NCBI RefSeq assembly: GCF_900091435.1
Contig: NZ_FMCS01000001.1
Location: 310,001-374,000 of the forward strand
Length of the DNA: 64,000 nucleotides
Source of the DNA: Micromonospora chaiyaphumensis
GTDB taxonomy: Bacteria; Actinomycetota; Actinomycetes; Mycobacteriales; Micromonosporaceae
Direction of reading: 5' to 3'
This document shows, one piece after another, positions 16,039 to 25,097 of this stretch. Position 1 is the stretch's first letter, and each line of letters starts with the position of its first letter. The position numbers were made by a program, and so were the translations under genes. The notes under the pieces were generated by a model. It worked only from the letters and a program-made list of their open reading frames with translations. It had not been told where the DNA came from and did not search any database.

Positions 16039-17679
16039 CTAGCCGGGGGTGCAGTAGTTGTAGAGCGTCACGTAGACCGGGGACGCCGAGGTGGTCGCGT
16101 TGCCGGCGGCGTCGACGGCGGTGACCTGGATCGGGATGCGGGTGCTCTGCTTCGGCCCGGGCAGCGGGCCGAGCGTGCCCCGGAACACGCCGCGCCCGGC
16201 GGGGGCCATCGACCCCGTGCCGGTGGCGCCCGCCAGGGTGTAGCGGAAGGTGACCGTCAGGGCGGCCGGGCCGCTGCGGTCGTCCGTGACCGTGGCGCTG
16301 ACCGTGCTGATCTTGTCGCCGTAGCGGCAGCCGTCCGGTTCGAGCTGACCGGGGCTGGCGGTGACGCCGCCGACGGTGGGGGCCGCGACGTCGGGCGGGG
16401 GCGGCGGCGAGGTGCTGGTCGACGGGGTCGGCGCGGGCGCGCTGGTGCGTACCGGTGAACGGGTGGGCGTCGCGGACCGGGAGCCGCTCGGGGTGGCGGT
16501 GGGCGTCGCCGGCGGGGCGGCGGTCGCCGACGGAGTGGCCGTCGCCGTCGGCGCCGGCGCGCCGGTCGGGGTGGCGCCGCCCGGGCCGGTGGTGGTGCCG
16601 GCGACGGCCGGGCCGGTCGGGCCGTCGGCGGCGACCGGCTCCTCGTTCGCGGCGTAACTGTAGCCGGCGCCGCCGGCCAGCAGGGCGGCCACCAGGGCGC
16701 CGCCGGCCAGCGCGGTCCGCGCGCGGCCCCGGCGGCGCCGCCGGCCGCGCCCCGCCGTCGCGCCGAGCGTGGTGCTGGCCAGGCTGGTGGCGCCGCCCGC
16801 GCCGTCGGGGAACGGCCAGAGCGCGGCGAGCAGGGCGGCCCGGCGGGCCAGCTCGCGTACTCCGCGTTCCTCCCACTCGCCGCCGTAGCCGGCGCCGGCC
16901 ACCTGGTCGAGGAGGTCCAGGAACACCTGGGCGGGCTGGGGTCGCTCGCCGGGGCTCTTGGCCATGCCGTGCCGGAGCAGCTCGTGCACGGGCGCGGGCG
17001 CCGGGTCGGTCGGGATGGGCGCGGATGCGTGCTGCTCGCGCAGGCTGAACAGGTCCGGACCCGGGTACGGGGGCCGGCCGGTGAGGCATTCGAAGAAGGT
17101 GGCCGTGGCCGCGTAGATGTCGCACGCCGGGCTGGCCGGCGCGCCGGTCCACTGCTCGGGGGCCATGTAGCGGGGCGTGCCGGACACGGTGGTGTCGGAG
17201 CCCTGGCCGACCGGCATGGCGATGCCGAAGTCGGCGAGCTTGCTCAGCCCCTCACCGGTGACCAGCACGTTCTCCGGCTTGTAGTCGCGGTGCACCACGC
17301 CGCGGGCGTGCGCGGCGGCGAGGCCGGCGAGCGAGCCCTTCAGCACGCAGAGCGCCGCCTCGGGGGTGGTGGGACCGTGCGCGCGCAGCATCTGGCGCAG
17401 CGAGACCCCGTTGACCAGCTCCATCACGATGGCCGCGCCGTGCGGCGACTCGACGTACTCGTAGAGACGGCTGACGTGCCGGTCGTCGATCTCGCCGAGC
17501 AGCCGGGCCTCCTCCCGGAAGGCGGTCCGGAAGGACGAGTCGGCGCCGATGTCGCGCACCAGGTACTTGATGGCGACCGGGGTGCCGGTGGCGTCGTGGG
17601 TGGCGAGCACGACGCTGCCCGACGCACCGGCGCCGAGCCGACGGACCGGCGTGTAGCCGGACAGCTGCCAGCCGCTCAT
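16039..17679 (-). CDS. Transmembrane serine/threonine protein kinase
   Basis: A 546-residue receptor-type kinase. The kinase domain covers about residues 8-270: glycine loop RLGAGASGSV, ATP-binding Lys38, catalytic HRD at 130-132 with Lys134 and Asn137, DFG at 150-152, and GTPRYMAPEQW in the activation segment. The residue after HRD is Tyr instead of the common Leu, otherwise the core is intact. One TM helix lies near 318-340, then a Pro/Thr/Ala-rich linker and a C-terminal Ig-like domain (about 440-546), not PASTA repeats. GGAGG upstream supports the ATG. The following gene encodes another Ig-like membrane protein, a likely partner or substrate. Confidence 0.88.
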   Translation of the reverse strand: MSGWQLSGYTPVRRLGAGASGSVVLATHDATGTPVAIKYLVRDIGADSSFRTAFREEARLLGEIDDRHVSRLYEYVESPHGAAIVMELVNGVSLRQMLRAHGPTTPEAALCVLKGSLAGLAAAHARGVVHRDYKPENVLVTGEGLSKLADFGIAMPVGQGSDTTVSGTPRYMAPEQWTGAPASPACDIYAATATFFECLTGRPPYPGPDLFSLREQHASAPIPTDPAPAPVHELLRHGMAKSPGERPQPAQVFLDLLDQVAGAGYGGEWEERGVRELARRAALLAALWPFPDGAGGATSLASTTLGATAGRGRRRRRGRARTALAGGALVAALLAGGAGYSYAANEEPVAADGPTGPAVAGTTTGPGGATPTGAPAPTATATPSATAAPPATPTATPSGSRSATPTRSPVRTSAPAPTPSTSTSPPPPPDVAAPTVGGVTASPGQLEPDGCRYGDKISTVSATVTDDRSGPAALTVTFRYTLAGATGTGSMAPAGRGVFRGTLGPLPGPKQSTRIPIQVTAVDAAGNATTSASPVYVTLYNYCTPG

Positions 17680-17849
17680 GCGACGGCCTCCACGGCGTTC
17701 CAGGGGCGGGTGTCGGCCTCCGCCTCGCTGGTCATTCTGGTCGCGCCGGCGCCGCCGTCCATCGGCGCAACGGATGCTTCCGCCTGTGCGGGCGGATGGT
17801 CGAGAACGGACACACCGCCACTGCTAGCAGATGCCGGCAAGCCCGCCGG

Positions 17850-18350
17850 TCAGATGGCGGTGGCCTGCACCACCTTCCATTCGCCGTGCACCGGGACCAG
17901 GGTCAGCACCACCCGGTTCTGGTCCACCTTCTCCCCCGCCGTGGTCACGTTGCGCCGGTACTGGTTGAGGTAGAGCAGCAGTTCCACCCGATCCGGCTCG
18001 GCGTCGACCACGCCGGTGGCGGACACCTCGGCGAGCACGACGGCCTGCTGTTTCGTGGCGGTCGCCTTGAGCGCCGAGGTGGTCTGCGCGTACTCGTCGG
18101 CGAAGGCGCCGGTGGCGAACGTGCGGCCGTTGGCGACGCTGTCGTCGAAGGTGCGGTAGTCGTACGAGAAGAGGGCCTTGGCGGCCGCCGGCGCGGTGGC
18201 CAGGGCCTGGCGGACGGCCTGGTCGCGCTGGCCGGCGCGGCGGTCGGCGGTCCAGCCGGCCACCGCCACGGCGGCGGCCAGCAGCAGGGCTGCGACGAGC
18301 AGCGGCACGGGCCGCAGCGGGGGTCGGCGCAGGACGGTCGGTAGGCGCAT
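17850..18350 (-). CDS. Mce-associated membrane protein
   Basis: A 166-residue protein with one N-terminal TM helix (LLVAALLLAAAVAVAGW) and an extracytoplasmic NTF2-like domain, as in the Mas proteins that accompany Mce transporters. ATG 18350 has AGGAGG 6 bases upstream. An in-frame ATG at 18371 overlaps the previous stop and is the alternative. Last gene of the mce operon; in mycobacteria such proteins stabilise the Mce complex. Confidence 0.75.
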   Translation of the reverse strand: MRLPTVLRRPPLRPVPLLVAALLLAAAVAVAGWTADRRAGQRDQAVRQALATAPAAAKALFSYDYRTFDDSVANGRTFATGAFADEYAQTTSALKATATKQQAVVLAEVSATGVVDAEPDRVELLLYLNQYRRNVTTAGEKVDQNRVVLTLVPVHGEWKVVQATAI

Positions 18351-18367
18351 CGGTCTCCTCCTGTCGG

Positions 18368-19141
18368 TCATCCGACGAACTGGAGCCTGGTCACGAGCCA
18401 GTCCCCCGAGTCCCGGTCCCGGACCAGGTCGAGCTGGATCCGGTAGTGCGACGGCCGCCCGTCGGGCGCCTTGACGTTGCGGACCGTGGCGTCGACCGCC
18501 ACCAGCACCACGGCGCGCCGCCGGTCGCCGGAGACGAGCCCGGCGCGCAGCACGGTCCCCTGCGACTGGACCTTGTTCTCCACCACGGCGGTGCGGACCT
18601 GGGCCTGCCCGCGGGTGAACTCGTCCTTGAAGTCGCCGGTGGCCCCGGCGGTGATCCGGCTCAGGTCCCGGTCGACGCTGGCCGCGCTGACCGACACGAA
18701 GTTGACGGCGGCCTGCCGGGCGGCGGCCACGGCCTCCCGGCGGGCCTGGTCGGTGGCGCGGTCGACGTACCAGCGGTGGCCCTGCACGCCCGCGCCGGCC
18801 AGTGCGGCGGCGAGCAGCACCACGAGCAGCGCGACAAGTGCCCGGCGCCGCCGGCTGGGGGCGGTGCCCGCCGGCCCGTCGGCGGCGTCCGGCTCGGCGG
18901 CGTCCGGCTCGGCGGGCTCCGGCTCGGGCAGGTCCTCGACCTCGGCCGGGTCGCCGACGACGGTCAGGTCCCCGGCCTCGATCGGGTCCTCGACCGGCTC
19001 CCGGTCGAGCCGTTCCAGCATTCGCTCGATCGGTTCCGCCGACGCCGGAACCGCGCGGTTGACCAGGCGGCGGCGCGGTGTGGCCGGGCCGGCCTTCGCG
19101 CCCTTGATGACCTTCAACGTGGTGTTCCTGCGGCTGGGCAC
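18368..19141 (-). CDS. Mce-associated membrane protein with long cytoplasmic N-terminus
   Basis: About 257 residues: an acidic, Pro-rich cytoplasmic segment (repeats of EPAEPDAAEPD), one TM helix near residues 100-120 (ALVALLVVLLAAALAGAG) and a C-terminal NTF2-like domain ending WLVTRLQFVG. GTG 19141 is preferred because GAGGAGG precedes it by 5 bases; GTG 19168 overlaps the mceF stop (GTGA) and is the alternative. It is the first of two tandem Mas genes at the end of the operon. Confidence 0.72.
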   Translation of the reverse strand: MPSRRNTTLKVIKGAKAGPATPRRRLVNRAVPASAEPIERMLERLDREPVEDPIEAGDLTVVGDPAEVEDLPEPEPAEPDAAEPDAADGPAGTAPSRRRRALVALLVVLLAAALAGAGVQGHRWYVDRATDQARREAVAAARQAAVNFVSVSAASVDRDLSRITAGATGDFKDEFTRGQAQVRTAVVENKVQSQGTVLRAGLVSGDRRRAVVLVAVDATVRNVKAPDGRPSHYRIQLDLVRDRDSGDWLVTRLQFVG

Positions 19142-19164
19142 CGCCACCTCCTCGGGTACGCCGG

Positions 19165-20403
19165 TCACGGGGTCACCCCGGCGAGCAACAGCTGTTTCCA
19201 GGACTGGGCCCCGGCGGTGCGGTACTGGCCGCCGGTGCCGCCGAACTGCAACGGGCGGCCGTCGGCGCCGAGGACCAGACCGGTAGCCGGGTCGTACCCG
19301 GGGTCGCCGCCCCGGTCGGCCGCGGGCGGGGGCGCGGGGTCGGCGCCGGAGGGCCGGGGCGCGTTCCCGGCGCCGCGCACGCTCGCCCCGGCGGCCCGCT
19401 CGCCGGCGTCGCACCGGGTGGCGCCGCCGGAGTAGACGCAGGACGGCGGGTTGCCCAGGTTGACCACGAGGCCGAGATGGGCGGTGCCGTCGCCGGGTGT
19501 GACCGTGTACCCGCCGGCCACCGCGATCGGGTACACCACCAGCAGCTGCTCGATGCCGGGCAGCCGCCGCGCGGCGATGCCGTTGACGGTGACCAGGTTG
19601 CCGAGCAGCACGCCGACGTCGGGTTCGAGGCCGCGCAGCAGCGCCCGCAGCTCGGTGCCGGCGGGCGGGCCGCCGGCCAGCAGCCGGCGCAGGTCCGGGT
19701 CGGCGGAGCGGAGCGTGGCGGCGAGCTGCGCCAGGCCGGACGACCAGCGGCGCAGCGCCTCGGCGGACTCGGCCTGGGTGGTCAGGACCGTCCGCGCGTC
19801 GCGGATCAGCGCGCGGGTCTCGGGCAGCCGCCGGTCCGCCTCGGCGAGCAGGGCGTCCCCGGCGTCGAGGAGCCGGGCGAGGGCCTGCTCGTTGCCCTCG
19901 AACGCGGTGCCCAGCTCGGTGACGAGCACGGCCAGGTCGTCCGGGTCGACCGAGCGGACCAGGGCGTCCAGGTTGGTGAGCAGGGTCTCGGGGGCCAGCG
20001 GCAGGCCGGTCCGGTCGGCCGGGATCACGGCCCCGTCGGCCAGGTACGGCCCGCCGTCGCGCTCGGGGCGCAGGTCGAGGTACTGCTCGCCGACGGCGGA
20101 GCGCTGGGCGACCACGGCGCGCAGCGCGTCGGGAACCCGGACGCCCCGGTCGAGGCGCAGGTCGGCGCGGACCGCCTCGCCGCGCAGGGTGACGGCGGTG
20201 ACCCGGCCGACCGGCACGCCCCGGTAGGTGACCGGCGCGTTGGCGAACAGCCCTCCGGCGCGGGCCAGGTCGACGTGCACGACGTAGCCGGTGTGGAACA
20301 GCCGCTCACCGAGGCCGACGTAGCGGACGCCGACGTAGCCGACGCCGAGGATGCTCACCAGCACGAAGGCGAGCACCTGGAGCTTCACGGTGCGTCCGAT
20401 CAC
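19165..20403 (-). CDS. mceF: Mce family protein, MceF position
   Basis: A 412-residue protein with an N-terminal signal anchor (LQVLAFVLVSILGVGYVGV), an MCE/MlaD domain at about 35-115 (VTYRGVPVGRVTAVTL) and a long helical region thought to form part of the lipid tunnel. The C-terminus is Pro/Gly-rich. GTG 20403 overlaps the mceE stop (GTGA). Acts outside the membrane as one of six Mce subunits carrying hydrophobic molecules such as sterols or fatty acids to the permease. Confidence 0.88.
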   Translation of the reverse strand: MIGRTVKLQVLAFVLVSILGVGYVGVRYVGLGERLFHTGYVVHVDLARAGGLFANAPVTYRGVPVGRVTAVTLRGEAVRADLRLDRGVRVPDALRAVVAQRSAVGEQYLDLRPERDGGPYLADGAVIPADRTGLPLAPETLLTNLDALVRSVDPDDLAVLVTELGTAFEGNEQALARLLDAGDALLAEADRRLPETRALIRDARTVLTTQAESAEALRRWSSGLAQLAATLRSADPDLRRLLAGGPPAGTELRALLRGLEPDVGVLLGNLVTVNGIAARRLPGIEQLLVVYPIAVAGGYTVTPGDGTAHLGLVVNLGNPPSCVYSGGATRCDAGERAAGASVRGAGNAPRPSGADPAPPPAADRGGDPGYDPATGLVLGADGRPLQFGGTGGQYRTAGAQSWKQLLLAGVTP

Positions 20404-21839
20404 GGGATCAGCCCTCCTCCGAGCACGTCGGTCAGGTCGCCGACCTGGCCGAGCACGGCGCCGGTCACCGGCAGGACGCACTCGGCGGTGAGCACGGTGC
20501 CGTCGGGCAGTTCGGTGCCGGCGGGCAGCGCCGTGCCCTGCGGCACCAGGCCCTTGGGCAGCAGCAGCCCGCCCAGGGGCACGGCGGAACCGGGCTTGAG
20601 CAGCTTGCAGCCGGCCGGCAGGCCGCACTCCTTCGGCGGGGTGAAGATGGCCGGGAAGTCCTTCAGGTCCGGCAGGCACTTGAGCAGCGGCAGGTCGGGC
20701 AGGCCGGGCAGTCCGGGCAGGACGCCGCCGGGCTTGGCGCCGGGTCGCGCCGGGTCGCCGGTGGCGGGCGGCCGGGGTCCCGTCGAGGTGGCCGGCCGGG
20801 ACGTGCGGGGCGCCGGGGCGGGCGCGGCGGCCACCAGGTTGGCCAGGATGGTGGCGGCGTCCAGGTCGGCCGTGATGGACAGGTTCACGAAGTCGCCAAC
20901 GATCGCGCCGGTCACGTTCGGCGGGAACGGGAACGACAGCATGAAGTCCAGCGACTTCGGCAGGTCGTCGCCGGCCCGGGCGAGCTGTTCGAGGATCGGT
21001 TGCAGGGCGGTCACGGAGGCCACCGTGTCGGCCCGGCTGCCTTCCACCACCCGGGTGCCCACAGTGCCGAGCCGGCCGAGCGCGGTGAGCGCCTTGGTGA
21101 GCTGGGCGCGTTGCCGGGCCAGCACGGTGAGGCCCGGGGCCAGGGAGTCCAGCGCGTCGCCGACGACCTGGCGTTGCCGGGCCAGCCGGCCGCTGAGCCG
21201 GTCGAGCGCGTCGATGGCGCGGACGATGTCGGCCTTCTGCCGGTCCAGCCCGCCGAGGAAGGTGTCGAGCTGGGTGAGGGTGTCCCGCAGCGCCGGTTCG
21301 CGGCCGGCGAGGGCCCGGTTCAGCTCGGCGTTGATGGTGCGCAACTGGGCCAGGCCGCCACCGTTGAGCAGCAGGCCCAGGGCGGCGAGGACCTCCTCCA
21401 CCTCGGCGCCGCGCGTGGTGCGGGACAGCGGGATGAGGTCGCCGTCGCCGAGGTCGCCGCGGGGCGGCTCGGCCGACGGCGGGGCCACCGCCACGTACTT
21501 CTCGCCGAGCAGGCTGCTCTGGCGGACCGCGGCGGTGGCGTTCGCCGGCAGCCGCACCCCCCGGTCGATGCGCAGCCGGACCCGGGCGTGCCAGCCGTCC
21601 AGCGAGATCTTCTCGACGCTGCCGACGGTCACGTCGTCGACCTTGACGGCGGCCCGGGGTACCAGGTCCAGCACGTCGCCGAACTCCGCGGTGACGGTGT
21701 AGCCGGGGCCGGCCGGGCGGCCGCCGGGCAGCGGCAGGTCGGCCACGTCGGGCAGGCCGCAGCCCGCGGGCAGCAGGGCCGCGGCCAGCGCGCCGGCCAG
21801 CAACCGCGCGCCGGTCCACCGGCCCGGCCGGGCGGTCAC
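20400..21839 (-). CDS. mceE: Mce family lipoprotein, MceE position
   Basis: A 479-residue Mce subunit with a lipoprotein signal (LLAGALAAALLPAGCGLP, lipobox LPAGC), as expected for the MceE/LprK position. The MCE domain follows (FGDVLDLVPRAAVKVDDVTV), then a helical domain and a long Pro/Leu/Gly-rich C-terminus with several Cys. GTG 21839 overlaps the preceding stop by GTGA. The lipid anchor probably tethers the hexamer at the membrane. Confidence 0.88.
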   Translation of the reverse strand: MTARPGRWTGARLLAGALAAALLPAGCGLPDVADLPLPGGRPAGPGYTVTAEFGDVLDLVPRAAVKVDDVTVGSVEKISLDGWHARVRLRIDRGVRLPANATAAVRQSSLLGEKYVAVAPPSAEPPRGDLGDGDLIPLSRTTRGAEVEEVLAALGLLLNGGGLAQLRTINAELNRALAGREPALRDTLTQLDTFLGGLDRQKADIVRAIDALDRLSGRLARQRQVVGDALDSLAPGLTVLARQRAQLTKALTALGRLGTVGTRVVEGSRADTVASVTALQPILEQLARAGDDLPKSLDFMLSFPFPPNVTGAIVGDFVNLSITADLDAATILANLVAAAPAPAPRTSRPATSTGPRPPATGDPARPGAKPGGVLPGLPGLPDLPLLKCLPDLKDFPAIFTPPKECGLPAGCKLLKPGSAVPLGGLLLPKGLVPQGTALPAGTELPDGTVLTAECVLPVTGAVLGQVGDLTDVLGGGLIP

Positions 21840-23080
21840 GCCGGGCCCCGCAGGATGCCGCCGAGCGTGCGGTCGCTCGGGATGGAGGAGCCGCCCGGCG
21901 CCTCGTCGGCGGTCGGCGCACCGGGGGAGCTGATGGTTCCCGGTGAGGACCCGCCTCCCGCCGGGGCGCCGGGCGGCAGCTTGAGCAGCTTGCGCAGCTG
22001 GTCGGTGAGGGGCAGCCCGCGCTGACGCAGGGTCTGCGCGAGCTTGGTGCAGATCGCCGGCACCTGGGCGACGGGAAGCTGGTCGGCCATGAGCGAGCAG
22101 GCGAAGGTGGCCGGGTCGTACGGGCCGAGCGGGTTGTCCCGGGTGTCGAGGGTGCCGGAGCGGGGGTTGTAGGCGAGGTTGAGGTTGCCGATGGCGAGCG
22201 GCGCCACGTCGAGGATCTGGATGACCGCCTGCTGCTGGCGGACCAGCACCCGGGTGATGTCGGCCAGCGCGGTGACGTTCGAGGTCAGCGCGGTCCGGTT
22301 CTGCCGCACGAAGGTCGTCACGTCGCCGAGCGCGGCGGCCAGGTTGCGCAGCGCCCGGGCCAGCTCCTCCTTCTCCCCCGCGAGCTGCTGGGCGACGTCG
22401 GCGAGCTGCTGCTGGAAGCCGCGTACCTGCTGGTCGCTGCGGGCCAGCGTGGTGGTGAACCGTTGCAGGTTGGCCACCGTGCCGAACAGGTCGTCGCGCC
22501 CGGTGGACAACGTGGACAGCGCGCGGGAGACCCCGTCGAGGGTGTCGTGCAGGTCGGTGCCGTTGCCCTCCAGGTTGGCCCGGCCGGTGGCGACCAGGTC
22601 CGACAGGGCCCCGTCGGCGTTGGCCCCCCGCGGGCCGAGGGTCCGGTTGAACTCGTCGAGCGCCGCGTAGATGTCGTCGATCTCCATGGGCGCGGCGGTC
22701 CGGTCGACCGGGATCCGCGCGCCGTCGTCGAGCGCCGCGCCGCCGGTGTACGCCGGGGTGAGCTGCACGTACCGGTCGCTCACCACGCTGGGCGGGACGA
22801 TCAGGGCCTGCGCGCCGGCCGGCAGCCGCAGCTCCGGGTCGTAGCGCATCTCGACGCGGACCACCCGCCCCTGCGGGACCACCTTCTCGACCTCGCCCAC
22901 GCGGACGCCGAGGACCCGCACGTCGGAGCCGGCGTAGACACCGACCGCGCGGGTGAAGTAGGCGACGACCCGCCGGTCGGGTGGTTCGTGGCGCCACACG
23001 GCCGCCCCGACGGCGACGGCGGTGAGCAGCACGGTGGCCGCGGCGAGCGGCCGCCGCCAGCGCTGGATCCGACCGGGCAT
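21836..23080 (-). CDS. mceD: Mce family protein, MceD position
   Basis: A 414-residue Mce subunit: basic start MPGRIQRWRRP, signal-anchor helix, MCE domain containing GSDVRVLGVRVGEVEKVVP, and a long helical stretch rich in Gln. The C-terminal tail is Ser/Pro/Gly-rich. The start shares one base with the mceC stop (TGATG), so translation is coupled. Confidence 0.87.
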   Translation of the reverse strand: MPGRIQRWRRPLAAATVLLTAVAVGAAVWRHEPPDRRVVAYFTRAVGVYAGSDVRVLGVRVGEVEKVVPQGRVVRVEMRYDPELRLPAGAQALIVPPSVVSDRYVQLTPAYTGGAALDDGARIPVDRTAAPMEIDDIYAALDEFNRTLGPRGANADGALSDLVATGRANLEGNGTDLHDTLDGVSRALSTLSTGRDDLFGTVANLQRFTTTLARSDQQVRGFQQQLADVAQQLAGEKEELARALRNLAAALGDVTTFVRQNRTALTSNVTALADITRVLVRQQQAVIQILDVAPLAIGNLNLAYNPRSGTLDTRDNPLGPYDPATFACSLMADQLPVAQVPAICTKLAQTLRQRGLPLTDQLRKLLKLPPGAPAGGGSSPGTISSPGAPTADEAPGGSSIPSDRTLGGILRGPA

Positions 23081-24066
23081 CAGCGACCTCCGGTGGCGGC
23101 GGGCAGGTACGGCTGGAGCAGGCCGTCCACGTACGAGTCGAACCAGCGCCCGTTGCCGACCACGTTGGCGAACGCCGTGACGAACGGGCCCATCCGGCGG
23201 ATGGTCTGCTCCAGGTCGTCGCGGTTGCGTTGCAGCACGGCGACCACGTCGCGCAGCTTGCGCAGGGCCGGTTCCAGCTGGGTGCGGTTGTCGGCGACCA
23301 GCCCGGACAGCTGGGTGGCGAGCTGGTCGGTGCCGACCAGGAGCTGGTGGATGGCGTCCCGCCGCCGGCTGACCTCGGCGAGCAGCTTCTCCCCGTCGGT
23401 GACGAGCTTGCGGAACTCCTCGTCCCGTTCGGCGAGCACACCGGTGACGCCCCGGGCCCGGGACAGCAGGGTGCGCAGCTCGGCGTCGCGGGAGGAGACG
23501 GTGCGGGACAGCCGGGACAGACCGGTCAGCGAGGTGTTCACGCTGGACGGGGTGTCGGCGAACGTCTCCGACAGGGTGGTGAACGCCCGGGCGAGCTGGT
23601 CGGTGTCCACCTTGTCCAGGGTGTCGGCGAGGCCGGTGACGGCCTGCACCACGTCGAACGGTGCGGCCGTGCGGTCCAGCGGGATCTGCCCGCGCTCGGC
23701 CAGCTTCCCCGGCCCGGCCGGGGCCAGCGCCAGGTACTTCTGCCCGAGCACCGTCTTGATCCGGATGGTGGCGCCGGTGTCCCGGCCGAGGCGTACGCCG
23801 TCGTCGTCGACCCGGAACCGCACCCGCACGTACGGCTGCGGCTCGCGGGCGAGTTCCACGGCGGTCACCTGCCCGACCCGCACCCCGGCCACCCGGACCT
23901 CGTTGCCGGTGGCCAGCCCGCTGGCGTCGTGGAACGCGGCGGCGTACGACCGGCCGGTCAGCGCGGCGATCCGGTCGAGCTGGAACGCGCCGAGCAGGGC
24001 GGCCACGAGCACGGTCAGCCCGATCGCCCCGACGAGCACCGGGTTGCGTTCGCGGAACGGTCTCAC
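23080..24066 (-). CDS. mceC: Mce family protein, MceC position
   Basis: A 328-residue Mce subunit with an N-terminal anchor (NPVLVGAIGLTVLVAALLG), MCE domain (GNEVRVAGVRVGQVTAVEL) and helical C-terminal part ending near FDSYVDGLLQPYLP. It is shorter than its neighbours and lacks a Pro-rich tail. GTG 24066 overlaps the mceB stop by GTGA. Confidence 0.87.
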   Translation of the reverse strand: MRPFRERNPVLVGAIGLTVLVAALLGAFQLDRIAALTGRSYAAAFHDASGLATGNEVRVAGVRVGQVTAVELAREPQPYVRVRFRVDDDGVRLGRDTGATIRIKTVLGQKYLALAPAGPGKLAERGQIPLDRTAAPFDVVQAVTGLADTLDKVDTDQLARAFTTLSETFADTPSSVNTSLTGLSRLSRTVSSRDAELRTLLSRARGVTGVLAERDEEFRKLVTDGEKLLAEVSRRRDAIHQLLVGTDQLATQLSGLVADNRTQLEPALRKLRDVVAVLQRNRDDLEQTIRRMGPFVTAFANVVGNGRWFDSYVDGLLQPYLPAATGGR

Positions 24067-25097
24067 CGGGCACCTCCGGTGGCGCAGCGGGCGGCCGTGG
24101 CGTCGACGCCGGGCACGGTGAGCGGCGCGTGGCCGTCGACGGCGAGCCGGCCGTCGAAGTCGCAGAGGTAGAAGTTGAACCAGGAGCCGTACGAGGCGAC
24201 CCGGGTCAGCGACTCGTAGCGCTCCGGCAGCCGGCCCAGGGTGGCGTCGATGACGGCGGAGTTGCGGTTGAGGGTGCCGGCCAGGTCGTCGAGGGCGCGG
24301 ACGTCGGCGGCGAGCGGCGGCCGGGTCTGGCGCAGCAGCCCGGCCGTGGTGTCGGTCAGCTCGCCGAGGCTGACCAGCGCCTCGCCGATGGCGGTGCGGT
24401 CGGCGGAGAGCCCGGAGACGAACTGCTGGAGCTGGGTGATGCTCTGGTCCAGCTCCCGGTCGTGGCTCGCCAGGGTGCCCAGCACCTGGTTGAGGTTGGT
24501 GACCACCCGGCCGATCACCGCGTCCCGGTCGGCCAGGGTGCTGGTCAGCGAGGCGGTGCGCCGCAGCAGGCTGGCCACCGTGCCGCCCTCGCCCTGGAGC
24601 ACCTGGACGATCTCGTACGCCAGCTTGTTGACCTCGGCGGGGTCGAGCGCGGTGAACAGCGGCCGGAAGCCGTTGAACAGCACGGTCAGGTCCAGCGCCG
24701 GTTTGGTCTGAGCGAGCGGGATGAGGCCGTCGGGGCGCAGCGGGCGCGGGTCGCCGGGGCCCTCGGTCAGCGCCAGGTAGCGCTGGCCGACCAGGTTGCG
24801 GTAACGGACGGCGGCGCGCACGCCGACGGCCACCGGCACCGTCCGGTCGACGGTGAACGCCACCTCGGCGGTCGTGTCGTCGACCACCCGGATGCCGGCC
24901 ACCTTGCCCACCCGGACGCCGGCGATCCGCACGTCGTCGCCGGGAAGCAGCCCGGTCACGTCGGTGAACCGGGCCCGGTAGGTGGTGCCGTCGGGCGGGA
25001 ACGCGCCGAGGGTCTGCGCGAGCAGGGCGGTGGCCAGCAAGGTGATCGCCGCGAACACCACGAGCTTGACCAGCGCGGGGGTCGTCTTCCCGGTCAT
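24063..25097 (-). CDS. mceB: Mce family protein, MceB position
   Basis: A 344-residue Mce subunit: anchor helix LVKLVVFAAITLLATALLA, MCE domain (GDDVRIAGVRVGKVAGIRV), and a helical region followed by the conserved WFNFYLCDF segment typical of MceB. ATG 25097 overlaps the mceA stop (ATGA). Confidence 0.88.
   Translation of the reverse strand: MTGKTTPALVKLVVFAAITLLATALLAQTLGAFPPDGTTYRARFTDVTGLLPGDDVRIAGVRVGKVAGIRVVDDTTAEVAFTVDRTVPVAVGVRAAVRYRNLVGQRYLALTEGPGDPRPLRPDGLIPLAQTKPALDLTVLFNGFRPLFTALDPAEVNKLAYEIVQVLQGEGGTVASLLRRTASLTSTLADRDAVIGRVVTNLNQVLGTLASHDRELDQSITQLQQFVSGLSADRTAIGEALVSLGELTDTTAGLLRQTRPPLAADVRALDDLAGTLNRNSAVIDATLGRLPERYESLTRVASYGSWFNFYLCDFDGRLAVDGHAPLTVPGVDATAARCATGGAR

Noticed and set aside
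20400..23441. A 1013-residue frame covering mceE and running back through mceD and mceC
   Set aside because: The portion upstream of 21839 has no MCE signature and overlaps well-supported mceD and mceC; the real start is the GTG overlapping the mceD stop.
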